From Mansonella perstans (lineage: Eukaryota; Nematoda; Chromadorea; Rhabditida; Onchocercidae): a DNA stretch of 64,000 nucleotides. Position numbers and translations under genes: made by a program. Below the pieces are notes generated by a model. The model ran no database searches, had not been told where the DNA came from, and saw only the letters and a program-made list of their open reading frames with translations. Below are positions 33,901 through 46,066 of this stretch, one piece after another (position 1 is the first letter of the stretch; every line of letters begins with the position of its first letter). Where the stretch lies: positions 62,001 through 126,000 of the forward strand of contig JBAMDO010000165.1 in assembly GCA_037074765.1 (NCBI GenBank), read 5' to 3'.

Positions 33901-34390
33901 AACATTCGGAAATCCGGAGGTAGTTTTTACTGCGTTTTCCATTAAGTTTTGCACGTAAAGTATTGCGCTAATCAATTCATACACATACATACAAAAGCAG
34001 TAATAAGTTAGGAAATTACTCTTATCATTAATTTCATATGGTTTTTTAGACTTCCGTAAGGAAGTTTCTGTCGAAAGTGATGTTAATACTTCGAAGGTGA
34101 TTGATACTATTGCTTTACTTGCGCATCAATTACAAGGTCAGGGAAATGAACCACCGGTTGAGGTAGCAGAACCAATGCAACTACTACAGTCAGCGCTACC
34201 GCCAAAGCCAACAAAAACAAGAGAATCCTCTGTTAGTGATGTCGCGGTACCCACTGAACAGCAGTTTTACCAGCAGTTGCAAACCTGCTTTTTTATGCTA
34301 ACACCTGAAAAACAAGCGATTTTACAGCGCGATGTCATGAAATTTGCATTCAGGCGAACGAATCAGTTGATGGATGATGCCGGTTTCTAG
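30947..34390 (+). CDS. MADF-domain putative transcription factor with BESS-like C-terminus, 374 residues
   Basis: Seven exons join in phase: 30947-31097, 31238-31353, 32507-32591, 32748-32900, 33263-33428, 33807-33919 and 34050-34390. The small third exon is required: without it exon 4 would be read out of frame into a stop. Residues 1-120 are charged and unrecognised (IKQEEMEEKSKTEKRLTLKR, then VEDGNEEDLSDI). Residues about 124-213 form the MADF domain, a Myb-like three-helix DNA-binding fold: FINLVRHNEILWD, then KKQAWESIAAEMS, then CRKIWLQLRRSYANEKR and YRRYFDAMKFL. The spaced Trp residues and the LR..Y.RE-type helix are family hallmarks. The tail is Pro/Gln-rich (LPPKPTKTRES) and ends with FFMLTPEKQAILQRDVMKFA, which resembles a BESS protein-interaction motif. 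A sequence-specific nuclear regulator is the likely role; targets are unknown. Confidence 0.9.
31354..32506 (+). other. Intron 2 of the MADF gene
   Basis: About 1.15 kb from GTATGG to TTTTCAG. It has a T run near 31532-31552 and the GTTTC-type repeat at 32283-32412. No coding exon seen. Confidence 0.65.
32283..32412. repeat. GTTTCTTT/GTTTGTTT low-complexity tandem repeat
   Basis: Repeats of GTTTC plus 3-6 T-rich bases. The minus-strand open frame across it (Lys/Arg/Glu/Thr repeats) is an artefact of the repeat. Confidence 0.85.
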
Positions 34391-36683
34391 TATGACTCTT
34401 ACTGGTGTTATCATTACTTTTGGTTTACAGTTTAATCCGATATCAACATCTGGATTTAGTCTCGAACAATTTATACTCTAACTTATGACTTTTATGGATC
34501 CACCATGCTGCAAACCATTATTTTGGTCAGCTTGCAGCTGCAAATTCATAGAGTATTTAGATCGAAGAAAATAATATCCTAACATTTTGACTGTTTTCAT
34601 ACTAAAAACGTACCACATCTCTGTATTATTAGTATCATAATGTATCACATTTAATATTACGTCAGTTTAGCAGCTTGAATAACATCATTTTTTAGAACTA
34701 TTTTCAACTTACCTAACCTAACCTCTTCTGCTATGTATAGTACAAAAAACCCGATTGCATTCCTAATACCTATATATGGTTTTGGTTTTCTGATAGAATG
34801 TTTGCGGATGCAGACATTTCTTCCTTGCTTGTTCAAAAAAACGAAGTATTAGATCCTCCAATATGAATAATCATTTAGCATTCCAGAAAAATATGATTAC
34901 AGAATGAAAATTAAAGAGAAACACGACATTCCAAGAATTTTTGATATTTCTTCACAAAATATATTACATTCATTTCTTTGTCATTTTACTTCTTGCGGCA
35001 TTTATTGTGATGATACGTCGATTAATTCAATTAATTAATGTTTTATCAGCAATTCATATTTACTTTAATTTGAGATATTAATGTATTGAATATTTTCAAT
35101 ATATTGTAAGAAAGATTAGCATAACTCTACCAATACCAAAATTACTGAGATGCCTAACTGTAGATGACAAAAGGATAATATATCATTGACAGAAGTATTT
35201 TAAACTGTTTTAAATTAAACATTCATTTCAAAATGTTTTTACTATAACATTGAATTTTCTCTGTGTATTTGTGTATATAAAAAAGAAGTAAAAATTTTTT
35301 TGGAATTTTCTTGAAAGTTTCGCCATCATATATTTGTGTTTTAGATGGATTTGAGTTTCATAGCGAAAAGCTATGATGTTGTTCATTTGAAAATGAATTC
35401 AGAATTGCAGCAATAGTTATTATACCTCAAAAGCTTGAATGATATCCGAAGCAGTAAGCTACAGAGTTAATCCATCCATGCAAAACTATGTTGTGATATT
35501 TCTTTCAGGATTCCTTAATAATGGAATTAACGAAGGTTTTAAAGTTAAAACCCTGTGGGAACTATGATTTGACCCTCTGAAAGGGGGTCAAAAAAAGTGT
35601 AGGTTAATTTTGTATCGGTTACGAAGGATTGCTTTGAAGATTGCTCATCAATCTAAAAAAAAATCGCAAACTATACCGAATTGATTATTAAAGCATAAAA
35701 ATGAAAAAATAGCCAAATGAGTTAGGTAATTTTGTTCTCATCCGGTAGCATTTTGGATCTTATTACCAGAGGAAATCTAACCGAGTTGGTTGATCATGAT
35801 TCGATTACAAAGAAATGAATTCGGAAATGGTAAGACAAGATGAGTGGGTTGAGTAGTTTTGTATTTTTCGTCATGAATATCAAAATTTGATAATATATGA
35901 TAATTTGGCAAAAGTCGCGAACTAAAGCGAATGCAGCATATTGATGGATCTCTGATATATTGCTTCTTAGTAGTAGGATGGACTGTTATTTATCAGTAAA
36001 AATCTTGAAATTTCGTTTCAGATTCCCTGTCGAAATTCGAACAGGAAATTACATGGAGTGAAAAAAAAAGTGATTACTGCAGGGAATTTAATTAACTATT
36101 CGTTCAGAATTTCCAGCAGTACTTTTTTTTTTGGGAAATTGAAGTCATATTTTTTTCAATTAATTGTTACAAATTAATTTCTATTTTGAATATTTCTCAT
36201 TCATTCATTATCATCATCAAATCCTTCCTGTTTGTGCATGTTGTTGCCCTTAGAAGCAAGTTACTTGAAGGGTAACTTGCCAAAAAATGACAGAACGAAT
36301 CACCATCATCTGAACTATCTTCAACAAACTCTTCGCCGAATAATTCGATAATGACGCATTATAAATATGTTTAAGCTTTTCCTTATATTTTTCGATTTTA
36401 ATCAAAGAAAAAAAAAACAGTCCATCAATAATAGTTATGAATAGTGCAATTAGTCGGAAGGTAATTTTAGTCGAACTTTGGAATATTTGAAATATTCATA
36501 TATTCACTACTTGTACTTCATGTAATTAATAGTAGGATAAAGTTAATTAATAAATTAGCTCTGGAATGGATACATTAAATTCTCATCATTGTATAACCTT
36601 TTTTGGTGATCCTTTATTCTTTGGATCTCTGAATTTTAACAATCATGCAAATTTTGGAAATTTCTATTCAAGTTAGAATTTGG

Positions 36684-36925
36684 AATTCTACCTATGAACT
36701 CTACCTACCTACGTAATAATATACTATGGAATGCTATATCATAATGTGTAATATTACCTATGTAATAATATTATATAATAACCTATCTATTTACGTAACC
36801 TATATATATAATCTATAAAATATACCTATACATATATACCTATGCATATATGTAAGAATCTATCTACCTATGTATACTATATATATATGTAATAATATGC
36901 ATCTATGTAATAATATGTAATAGTT
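36684..36925. repeat. Degenerate CTACCTATGTAATAATAT-type repeat
   Basis: Irregular repetition of ACCTAT, TATGTAATAATAT and TATATAT phrases. Probably microsatellite-derived. Confidence 0.7.
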
Positions 36926-37020
36926 TTAGTAAAATTGAAAAATTAAAAAAGAAATTGAATATTACGATAATGAAAAGAAATGTAGAAGATCAGAACTGAA
37001 TAATTAATGATTCGGAATTA

Positions 37021-37188
37021 TGTGATTCGGATCACTGAATACATCATAAACGGTATCATCGGTATCATTCGTTTTTTGACAGCTATCAATCTATTAGCAT
37101 TTTATGTGATCCGGATCATGAATGCCTGAACGATATTACTGATATTTTTTTTCCATTTTTTTGATAGCTATCACTCTATTAGCATTCT
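37021..37188. repeat. Tandem duplication, two copies of an 84-bp unit
   Basis: Copy 1 starts TGTGATTCGGATCACTGAAT at 37021 and copy 2 starts TGTGATCCGGATCATGAAT at 37105. Both contain a GATAT/GGTAT phrase, a T run, and GACAGCTATCAATCTATTAG or GATAGCTATCACTCTATTAG, followed by CATT. Each copy has small palindromic cores (TTCGGATC/TCCGGATC, GATAGCTATC). Confidence 0.8.
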
Positions 37189-37734
37189 TTCACTAACATT
37201 ATAGCATATCTTCCAAATATAATTTTGCTATTTGGTAATCGAATGCATCATTGTATGCAATTATATTTATTGTGCATTTAAAAAAAGCAAACTTCGTACA
37301 CTTATAACTATTAACTATTTCTGCTATTTCTTCGGTAAACATTCTGTCTTCTCGAGTTATTTACAAAATTTCCTATCTTCTTCTCTTCTATTATTCTCGA
37401 TTACTTTCTCATTTTGTGGCATATTTGTTCTCAGATAAAATAGTATTACTATACTGCTAAAGCATACTGTTACTGCCAAATACTATTTACTACTAAAGCA
37501 ATTCATTCATCCTACAAATAAACAAGCCAAAAGAATAAATATATTAAAAAGATGAAAAAATAAAAAAAGAATGTAACAAAATTAAATAAACAAAAATGAA
37601 AAAATCATTTTTAATCATTCCATAAATAAATAAGCCAAAGCTATATTAATTACAATCATAATAAGACTAAATATACTTATCTTTTTTCCCTCTTTCCTTT
37701 TCTCCCTTTATCTCTCTCTCCTTTTTTTCCTGCT

Positions 37735-37783
37735 ATCTTTCTCTCTTCCTCCCCCTCTCTCTCTATATATATATATATATATG
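37735..37783. repeat. CT-rich tract followed by (TA)n
   Basis: TCTTTCTCTCTTCCTCCCCC and further CT units pass directly into about ten TA repeats. Confidence 0.85.
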
Positions 37784-38268
37784 GATGTAATAATGACTAA
37801 TAGGCATTAAAAATAAAAAAGTTTTTCTAGTTTTTAAGAAAATTTCACATTTTTTTTCAAAAATATTCCATTCAAATTTTTGATCATTTTTTAAAGATCC
37901 ATGAAAAACAACAATTAATTAAAAATTTCTTAGCAATAAATTAATTTTGGGGTTTTGTTACAGGAACGAAAAATTAATTTGTCATCTTTTACAGAAATAA
38001 ATTAATTTGGAACATTTTTTTTTGCCTTTTACAAATTTTTACATTCATATATTATCAAGAATAAATTATTTTTTTGAGTGTTTTTTTTCGAGAAATGAAA
38101 TAATAAAATACAATAATGATGGCAAAGTTTATCATCTCTCAGATCATTATATCACTCTCTGAAGATTCTCAGAAAACTTTTTTTTATCATTTTTTCGTTT
38201 ATAATAGCCACTTTGTTTTGCTTTTAATAACAAATTAGAACGAATGGAAAATCAAAAAGCATCACACA

Positions 38269-38329
38269 AGAAACACAATCACAAATATACATTTACATAT
38301 ACATATACATATATTTACATGCACACATG

Positions 38330-38365
<36 letters not shown>

Positions 38366-38396
38366 TACATACATACATACATACACAGACATATAT
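38269..38396. repeat. (AC)n and (ATAC)n compound microsatellite
   Basis: ACATATAC units, then a pure AC array at about 38336-38364, then ATAC repeats. Confidence 0.9.
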
Positions 38397-39012
38397 GAGT
38401 TTAAATTTTTGCTAGATGATAAAGTTAAATAAAGGAAAGTTGTAATATTTACGGAAATACCGAATTCAATCTGGATTTAATGATCTGCATAATAATTATG
38501 AATCGATAAAATTTTAAATATCACATAATTCGATTTAATTTAAAACTTAACTGAAATGGAGATAGTTAATGTGCTGTAAATTAAAATATATACTTAAATA
38601 CATACAAGTATTTTTTGATTGTTTCAGTTCTAACATATAATGTTTATAACACATCTGTGTCAGTTTGTATTTTGGGTGCTTTCCTTTTTTCTGTAGCAAT
38701 TTTTAAATCTAAAAGACAATTAATCACTATCATCATATCTAATTTTCTACTAGGCTCATTTAACATATGTACATATTAATTTGCCACCAGAATTTTATCA
38801 TCAATTGATTACGATAAATTCTTTCTAAATTTATTTCAAGTTAGTATTGCGATAAATTTTTAATTAAATTCGAAATACCTTTGTGTGTTAAAAATTACCA
38901 TCTAATAAGGAATTCACTTTTTTTTTTGTCAAATTTATTCATCCCTTGTTAAAGAAACTATAAAATTACTTGTGGTATAAATTTTATATAATCAAAAACT
39001 GGATTATTATTG

Positions 39013-39170
39013 GTGTCATGAATAACATGATATCGATATGGTAATGATAACGGTGACAACAACAATGTTGTCCGTTTTATGATCTGTCAAATTTTATATA
39101 TTTAAGAAATATATTAATATTAGTGTCGTGAGCAACATGATATAGATATGTTAACAATGATAACAGTGAT
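39013..39170. repeat. Direct repeat, two copies 110 bp apart
   Basis: GTGTCATGAATAACATGATA at 39013 and GTGTCGTGAGCAACATGATA at 39123, each followed by GATATG, AATGATAAC and GTGA. Diverged copies. Confidence 0.75.
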
Positions 39171-39577
39171 ATCCACTCGTTTTCAGATTTCCTTCTTATT
39201 GTTGCCGGATTTCGTTTATTTAATTATAATTTATGAATTCCTCTTTTTTCATGTCAACAATTAGAAATATTAATCATATAAATTCGGCAACCTTTTAATA
39301 CATTGCTGTCTATTAACTTCGAAAATAATTGAATTTAAGTTTTTAGTTCTAAATAAATTATATACTCATTATCATTCGGTAAACAAGGGAAAAAATGGGC
39401 AATTTGAGAGGCATTTATCAAAATGAAATACAGACGATGCAATTTAGTTGTTATCAGTTAATTAATTTATACAATAAAATGATTTTTAAAATTACAATTT
39501 ACTGCCAATATTTTATTTTTTTCAAAATATTACTTTCCCTTCCTTCTCCTTTCGCCCCTTTTAGCGCTGCTACAATT

Positions 39578-39858
39578 GAAATTAGATTATTATCAGTTGA
39601 CAGGTCATCCATTCAAGAGACAGACACTCCTATCGGAATTTACGACCTGAGGATCTCGCTGTCACCGTTCATGCTTGCTAGGTGTTGACAGATGAACTTC
39701 TGAAGTAATGAAATTAGATTAGTATCAGTTGGCAGGTCATCCATTCTGCTATGTCATCACCCATTCAAGGGACGACAATCCTATCAAAACTTACGACCTG
39801 AGAATTTCGTTGTCACTGTACATGCTTGCTAGGCCTTGACAGATGAAGTTCTGGAGTA
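39578..39858. repeat. Tandem duplication of an about 132-bp unit, second copy with an insertion
   Basis: Copy 1 begins at 39578 and copy 2 at 39710 with GAAATTAGATTA.TATCAGTTG. Shared blocks include CAGGTCATCCATTC, TACGACCTGAG and CATGCTTGCTAGG, then TTGACAGATGAA.TTCTG at the end. Copy 2 carries about 17-20 extra bases after CATCCATTC that look like a local re-duplication. This shifts any reading frame, so the unit is not conserved as protein. The unit is clearly less AT-rich than its surroundings. Confidence 0.85.
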
Positions 39859-40034
39859 AAAAATTAGGGACACAGTTCCGCGTACACTGCACACCTCACT
39901 TGAGAAAATCTCTGCGTAGGCTTAATGAATTGATTCAGCACGGAAATAATCCTTCAAAATCTTCGTTCGTAAAGGCAGCTACGACGACAATTATCAGTAT
40001 TATATCAGAGCAGTATCACTGTGTCACATTGTAA
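39843..40034 (+). CDS. Possible small or terminal-exon ORF, 63 residues, unrecognised
   Basis: An open frame starts with ATG at the end of the second copy of the 39.6 kb duplication and ends with TAA. It is less AT-rich than the flanks and basic in the first half (HLRKSLRRLNELIQHG), with an Ile/Thr/Ser-rich end. An AATAAA lies about 94 bp downstream. A CTTGACAG acceptor-like site directly precedes the ATG, so it could be a terminal exon. In copy 1 of the duplication the equivalent ATG is followed by a stop after two codons. No homology is recognised. It may equally be part of a non-coding transcript. Confidence 0.25.
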   Translation: MKFWSKKLGTQFRVHCTPHLRKSLRRLNELIQHGNNPSKSSFVKAATTTIISIISEQYHCVTL

Positions 40035-40127
40035 CAATTTTCGGGCAATTATTTCCTTATATTATCATAATTTTCTGGGCAACATTGTATTCTAATCATC
40101 TGAATATTATTTGCCTGTTTTATTATC

Positions 40128-40133
40128 AATAAA
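40128..40133 (+). terminator. Candidate polyadenylation signal AATAAA
   Basis: AATAAA follows the GC-richer block 39578-40035 and marks the return to AT-rich, CT-tract sequence. It suggests that the block may be transcribed. Confidence 0.35.
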
Positions 40134-43100
40134 CGGAATTTTCATTTTTTTTCTTTCTCTCTCTTGCTTTTATTTGTTATTGGAAACATTAACATAATTT
40201 AATTCTAAAAAAAAGGAAAAAATGTAAAGGAAAAATATAAAATAATAAATAAATTCATCCAATTCAGATCCTTGGAAGAAATACTCACCGAAATCATATT
40301 CGTTAAGGTAATTTTATTCAAAAAATTTCCAGGAAAGTTTCCAGAAAATTTTGCTCTTTTTCTAAATTATTAATTTTTTCTTTTTCTTCAGAAAATATTT
40401 TTAAAACAAAATTCATACAATAACATTGAGTGAAATATTCGTAAAAATTTTATAATTTCATAGTTGCAAAACAATTTGCGCAATAATTGCCATTTAGCGC
40501 CCAAAAAACATTTTTGCCTTATGAATTAATATTGCATGAATAAGACTGAATTGAAGTATAGGCCCAATTAGTTTTATTCGTTTTAGGAATTCATTTCCAA
40601 TAGAAAATTGAAAAGCTGCAAAAACAAAAAACTTTCACATTTTGCATTATATTTATATTTGTATTTGCATTATATTGTATATTGTATATTTTATTTTTAT
40701 TCAGTTATTTTTCTTTTGAGTAATCGATTTCTTTGCTATTATTTTTATTATTATTATAATTAAACGAATATTTTTCATTATACTGTAGTTGAGTAATCGG
40801 TTTCTTTGCTGATATTCTTTTTTATTATAATAAAACGAATTATTTCGCATATTATATTGTTAAAAAAAGGGAAAGTTTTGAAGAATTAATTTTTTTCATT
40901 ATAAATAATGAAGAAATGAATTACTCAAAAAGTCAAAAAATTAATTTTTACATAATTTTTTGATTTAAATTTTTGGTGATTTTTGAAGTGAACGATTTAT
41001 TAAATATGTTTTAAAAAAGGAAGAAAAAATAAACAAACAAGATCTTATCAAGTACAAAAGTGTAAGGTTGAGGTGTAAAATTTGTTTCATGGATGTTTTA
41101 TGGATATTTCGTTTCATTTTTTTGTGAGCTTTATTAATGAAAAATTTCTAGAATAAGGAAGAGGAAATGGAGCAAGATGAATAGGGGAGTGGGGAGAAAG
41201 GGTGGGGAAAAGTTGTTAAATGAGGAGGGAACAAAAGAATAAGGTTTCATTTCAAAAAATCCCTTTGAAATTTTGGTCCCATTTCGAAAAATTTCTTTAA
41301 TATTTGAATTTGGAAGTTTTTGAATTGAAATATTTGAAAAAACTTGAACTGAGAGAATTTAAGGAAGAAATTTTTCTATTTGGAAAAAAAAGTATTTTTG
41401 GAAAATTTTCGGTTTTAATAAAACTTTTTTTTTTAATAACAATAAAATTAACAATTTATCCATTTATTTAATATGTTATCAATTGACAATACACTTTCAC
41501 CATATCACTGCTATTGTTAATAATCATGAATCAATCATCCCTTTTGTTTCATCGTGTTATCCAATGGCAAGTAATAATAATACGATATCATTACAATTAA
41601 TTAATTAATTTTTCCAGCAAATAGCATATGCTTTTATCAACTCTTACTTATATGATAGGAAAAGAAATTCAAGAAAGGAAAAAAGAAACAATACACTGCT
41701 ATTAATTCAGTTCCACTTGTTTTCATCACAAGCAAATGATTAATATTGATCACTGAATGAAAAAACAAAAGAAAAAAAGAAACCAACGGTGGTTTTTGTT
41801 GTTTTTCTGTATTATCATTACTCCCCTAAATGCCATTAATTTCTCATACAATTTTATTTTTAAACCCATAAAAGAAATAAAAAAAAAAAACGAACAAAAT
41901 TTATTGACATCCCAGAATGATTTTTTAAAAAAACATTTCTTAAAAAAGATTTTTTCATTTTCTTTTATTTTCTCAATTTCCAACAATTTCCCATTTACTA
42001 ATACAATACATTCATCTTTTAGTAAAAACCTTTTTTTCTTTTTTTTTCAAAACATACGAAAGTTTAACAAATTTATTTTTTGACGCCATATATTTCAAAA
42101 TTGAACTAAATTTCTGCAGTACTACAAAATGGTGGGTATTGAAATCAATTGTCAGTAATATTTAATTGAACTACCAATACTTGACAAATGTTACTGTCAA
42201 TATTTGCAGTATTTTTAAAATTATAACAGAGGGAAATGAAAAATTGACGGTTTTAGCAAATTTTAATTTGTCATTTGTCAATTTTAAATAAATTATTATT
42301 TTTCTTTTTCTATCTATTTGTTTTCATTCAATTTTTGTCATTAAAAAACAATCTTTGCTCGTGCTTTTTTTTCCTCGCTTTAATTTTATTTTTTATTTCT
42401 ACGCGCCAAGAAATTGATGGAACTATTCATGTACTCTTTGAATATTTATGTATTCTTTGAATATTCATGTATTCTTTAAACATTCGTGTATTCTTTGAAT
42501 TCCATTTAAAAGTTTTTAATTTTTCAAATAAATTTTCAAAAGAGTTTATCACCTTTGTCAGTCATAATTTAATAATTACAGTAATAGAAAGTATAAGTAA
42601 ATATTAAAATAATTCAGATGACATTTTTTTAAATAAGCATTTTGTTACATTTCTGTAATTTAATGATATATATAAACAGATGCCATGTGTCACACACATC
42701 GCTTGTTACCTTTTAATCAACCGTCATCTTAAATTGATAATAATAACGATGTCAGTTAGTGAGAAGTAATTTCTGATGGTGGTATGGTAATGAACAATGT
42801 AGGTGCATTGACCTTCAATAATTTTACCTTTAAACTAAAAATTGTTGTTACCAACATCATCGTCATCTTTATCGTCATCATCTTCATCTTCAATGATAAA
42901 TTGATGACGTGTTTTGTTATTGAAATGATAGAACATTACTGGACAGGTGAAACTATCATTATCACCAAACCATCACCAACTTTAATGGGTAGTTCGCAAA
43001 CAGAACTTCAAATCAAACAGTTTCTAATTGGATAACAAACGAATAATTTAATCGAAATCATTTTTTTTATTTCAAATTCATTTTCGTTTTAATTAATTTA

Positions 43101-44819
43101 AGAAATTTTATTAAGAATTTTATTTTAAAATTTTATTGTTTTTTTTGATTTTTTAATCAATTTTTATATTTCATCATTTTTTTTTCATTTGTTTACGTAA
43201 TAATAAAAATTTACTTTCTTAACTTCATAATGTATGTGATTTTTTAATCTTTAATTGCATCAATTGTTAATTAGCAATGACTGTGTTTTTTTTTTCATAA
43301 ATTCGACAATAATAATAATGATTATCATTGAATGGATAAAAATGATTTTTTTGGCACTCAAAAAATAATATTTGCAACATTTCCTACTAAATTAATATTT
43401 TGATTTATAAATACCTATTCCTACCAAATTATTAGTTCATTTTCGAAATATCATCGGTAATTTCAAAAGCAAATCAGTTGTTCAAAATTGGCAATCTCGA
43501 TCACAGTATTGTAATAAATTTAAAGAAGTAGAAGTTTTGAGAAAATGTTTCTGTCATAAATTTTTGGAGGAAAGGACATTAAATCGAAAATAAGTTAATC
43601 TATCAAAGAAAATTTATTGAAAATAATGGTTTCGAATTTGACCTATCGTATTTGACCTTTAAAATGCTAGCCACTGCACAGAATTTAATTCAAAAAGAAG
43701 TGCTTGTTTTTTTTTTTGCTTTTTATTTTCTGATACAGCAGTCAAAGGTAATTTTAGCTAAGTATTATAAGTTTTTTTTTTTTGTTTCACTTACAAAATT
43801 TATCACTAAAATTACTTTACAAAGCAACGCTTGATAGTGCATCAATTTTCAACTTTCTAATTCTTTGCAGTGATAATTTATTTAATAATCTTAAACTTCA
43901 AATTTTCCTCTTTTTTTTCAAATTCAAATTTAACCTTCATTTCCTATGGTCAATTCATTTTATTATTTTTCCAGATATAAGTGACTGCAATATTAAAATT
44001 AGGGATAATTGGTGACAATTAGTACCTACTAATGGAATAATATGTACAAAAAATTTTATCACAACAACTCATCACTAATTAGACATTTTAGTTGTTTCAC
44101 TCCTAGTATTGATATGTAGATTATCTAATGATCTTTTATTGCATCTTTGAAATTTTATTATTTCTTTTCCTAATTTGATTCAAGTGTTCGCCAATATTAC
44201 CTCCTTTTCTTTTTGTCTGAAAATTTATCAATTTCAAAGATTTGGCAATTTTTGAAAAAACAATTACTGTATGACTAAGCAATTATTCTATTAATAAGCA
44301 TTTACTGTATTCAATCACTGTGCTAAAATTTTCTGCAAAACATCCGATCGAATGATTAATATCAGTAAGCAAATAATAAAATGATAAAAGAAAAAAAAAC
44401 TTATATCATATTAATTATTTGTAAATCATCCTACTGCAAAAACTTCTAATGGGAATATTGCTTAGCTAACATTAACATTGATACGGGCCCTATAATTAAT
44501 TAACTAGCAATTTATATTTCTAAGCTTATCATTATTTTTTTCATTCATATTTTGCATATTAATTAGCTCAAAAAAAATAAGTAACGAGAGGAAATTTTTC
44601 ACTTAATATATTTATAAATAATTTGAAAATTTGTTTTTTTTTTTTTTAAATTCCCGTTTGACAATTTCATTCGTTTATAATAAAATCATCTTAAAATTAC
44701 CATATTTATATTCAGAATAACTTTGTAATTGATTATTAAAATTATTCAATCATCAATGTTTGTCATTCATCTTTTACCAGTGTCGGAAAATCAGATGCAA
44801 ATAATAACAGGATGGCTAT

Positions 44820-45150
44820 CAATTATTATCGTAACAATAATTTACTGCTATTGTAATAGCTACTATTACTATTGTTTTTATTACTACTATTACAGTTATT
44901 ATTATCAATATTAATATTGCCATTATTATTAACTATTAGTAATAATATTGTTAATTCTATTATTACTATTGTTATATTATATTGTTGTTATTGCTATTTT
45001 ATCACTTTATTGTTAGATACGAGTTATCATTATTACTGTTACTAACATCAATGTTATTATTATTATTATTACACTGGTTATCATTATCTTATTATCATTG
45101 ACACCGTTATTGTCATTATTCTTGTCATTATCGTTATTATTATTTTTCAT
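44820..45150. repeat. Degenerate ATT/ACT trinucleotide field
   Basis: Long stretch dominated by TATTATTACTATTGTTA-like phrases; compound, decayed microsatellite. Confidence 0.8.
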
Positions 45151-45997
45151 TTATCTCTGCACATTCAACAGTGAATTTGTTGAATTTAAAATTACTCTGT
45201 TTATTTCAATATAATCAAATCATTTACTAATCAGTTTATTACTGAAAAAACTGATAATGAGCATTTTATAAACCATCGTCTTTATCATGCCTGTACGATA
45301 AGTAATTCTTATCACCACAGAAATCAGTTGATATCTTATTGTCACTTATTATTGAATGATAATCAACTTTTGCTTTGAGCATGAGTATTTGTAAGTGTAA
45401 ATTAAAGTATAAGGATTGACAGAACTAAAATTACTGAAATACTTAATATTAAAATTTAATTGTTGTAAATTCTAATTAAGTTTGCTGTTTACAGTTGTTT
45501 CACAATTAACCATAAGTCCGCAAGTTGATGATATTGCCCGGAAATTAATTTTGATTGAATTTTTTGAATCGATAAGCAGAAATTTATTTAGTTCAGTTAT
45601 TATCAACTTGAATTGTGTTTCAGCTATTTCAGACTTTAATTATTCTATAATGAGTTTTGATATAATGAAGGAACTTTTAATAAATAAATAATTCAAATCT
45701 TTTTTTTTTGCACCCTTTTCATAGTACTTATATGCTAATTCAATATGCTTATTTCAGCCAATTAATAAGAACATCTATTTTTCGGCTAAACTCATATATA
45801 TTTCAGTGATTGACTTCATTAAATCGATATTTGAATAAATTACAACGACAAAATTAAGTAAACAATTAAAATAATAATAAAACAAATTGACAGAAAAGAA
45901 TATTTAAAATGAAATGAAAAAATTTTTGGCAATTTTTGCACAAAAATGAAATTAATCTTTTTTTAAATTGAAATATGATTTCATATAAATAACATAA

Positions 45998-46066
45998 ATA
46001 TATATATATATATATATATTTACACTTTTCCTCTCTTATATATATATATATATTTATTTATTTATT
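45998..46066. repeat. (TA)n arrays and (ATTT)n
   Basis: Two TA arrays separated by TTTACACTTTTCCTCTCT, followed by ATTT tetranucleotides. Confidence 0.85.

Larger units (their letters stand above)
34391..39577. other. Intergenic region downstream of the MADF gene
   Basis: About 5.2 kb with no supportable gene. The first 2 kb is less AT-rich than average and may include the MADF 3' UTR, but no clear AATAAA was found. Further right are TACCTATATA-rich sequence (36684-36925), an 84-bp tandem duplication (37021-37188), CT and TA runs (37681-37783), a CA/ATAC array (38269-38396) and a direct repeat at 39013-39170. Confidence 0.5.

Noticed and set aside
42784..43035. 83-codon frame with an Ile/Val-rich segment
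   Set aside because: Much of it comes from an ATC/GTC trinucleotide repeat; no splice sites or homology support it.
45482..45691. Open frame starting near a TTTACAG acceptor (SPQVDDIARKLILIEFFESI)
   Set aside because: Could be an exon, but no in-phase partner or homology was found and it ends in AT-rich codons. Kept only as a note.
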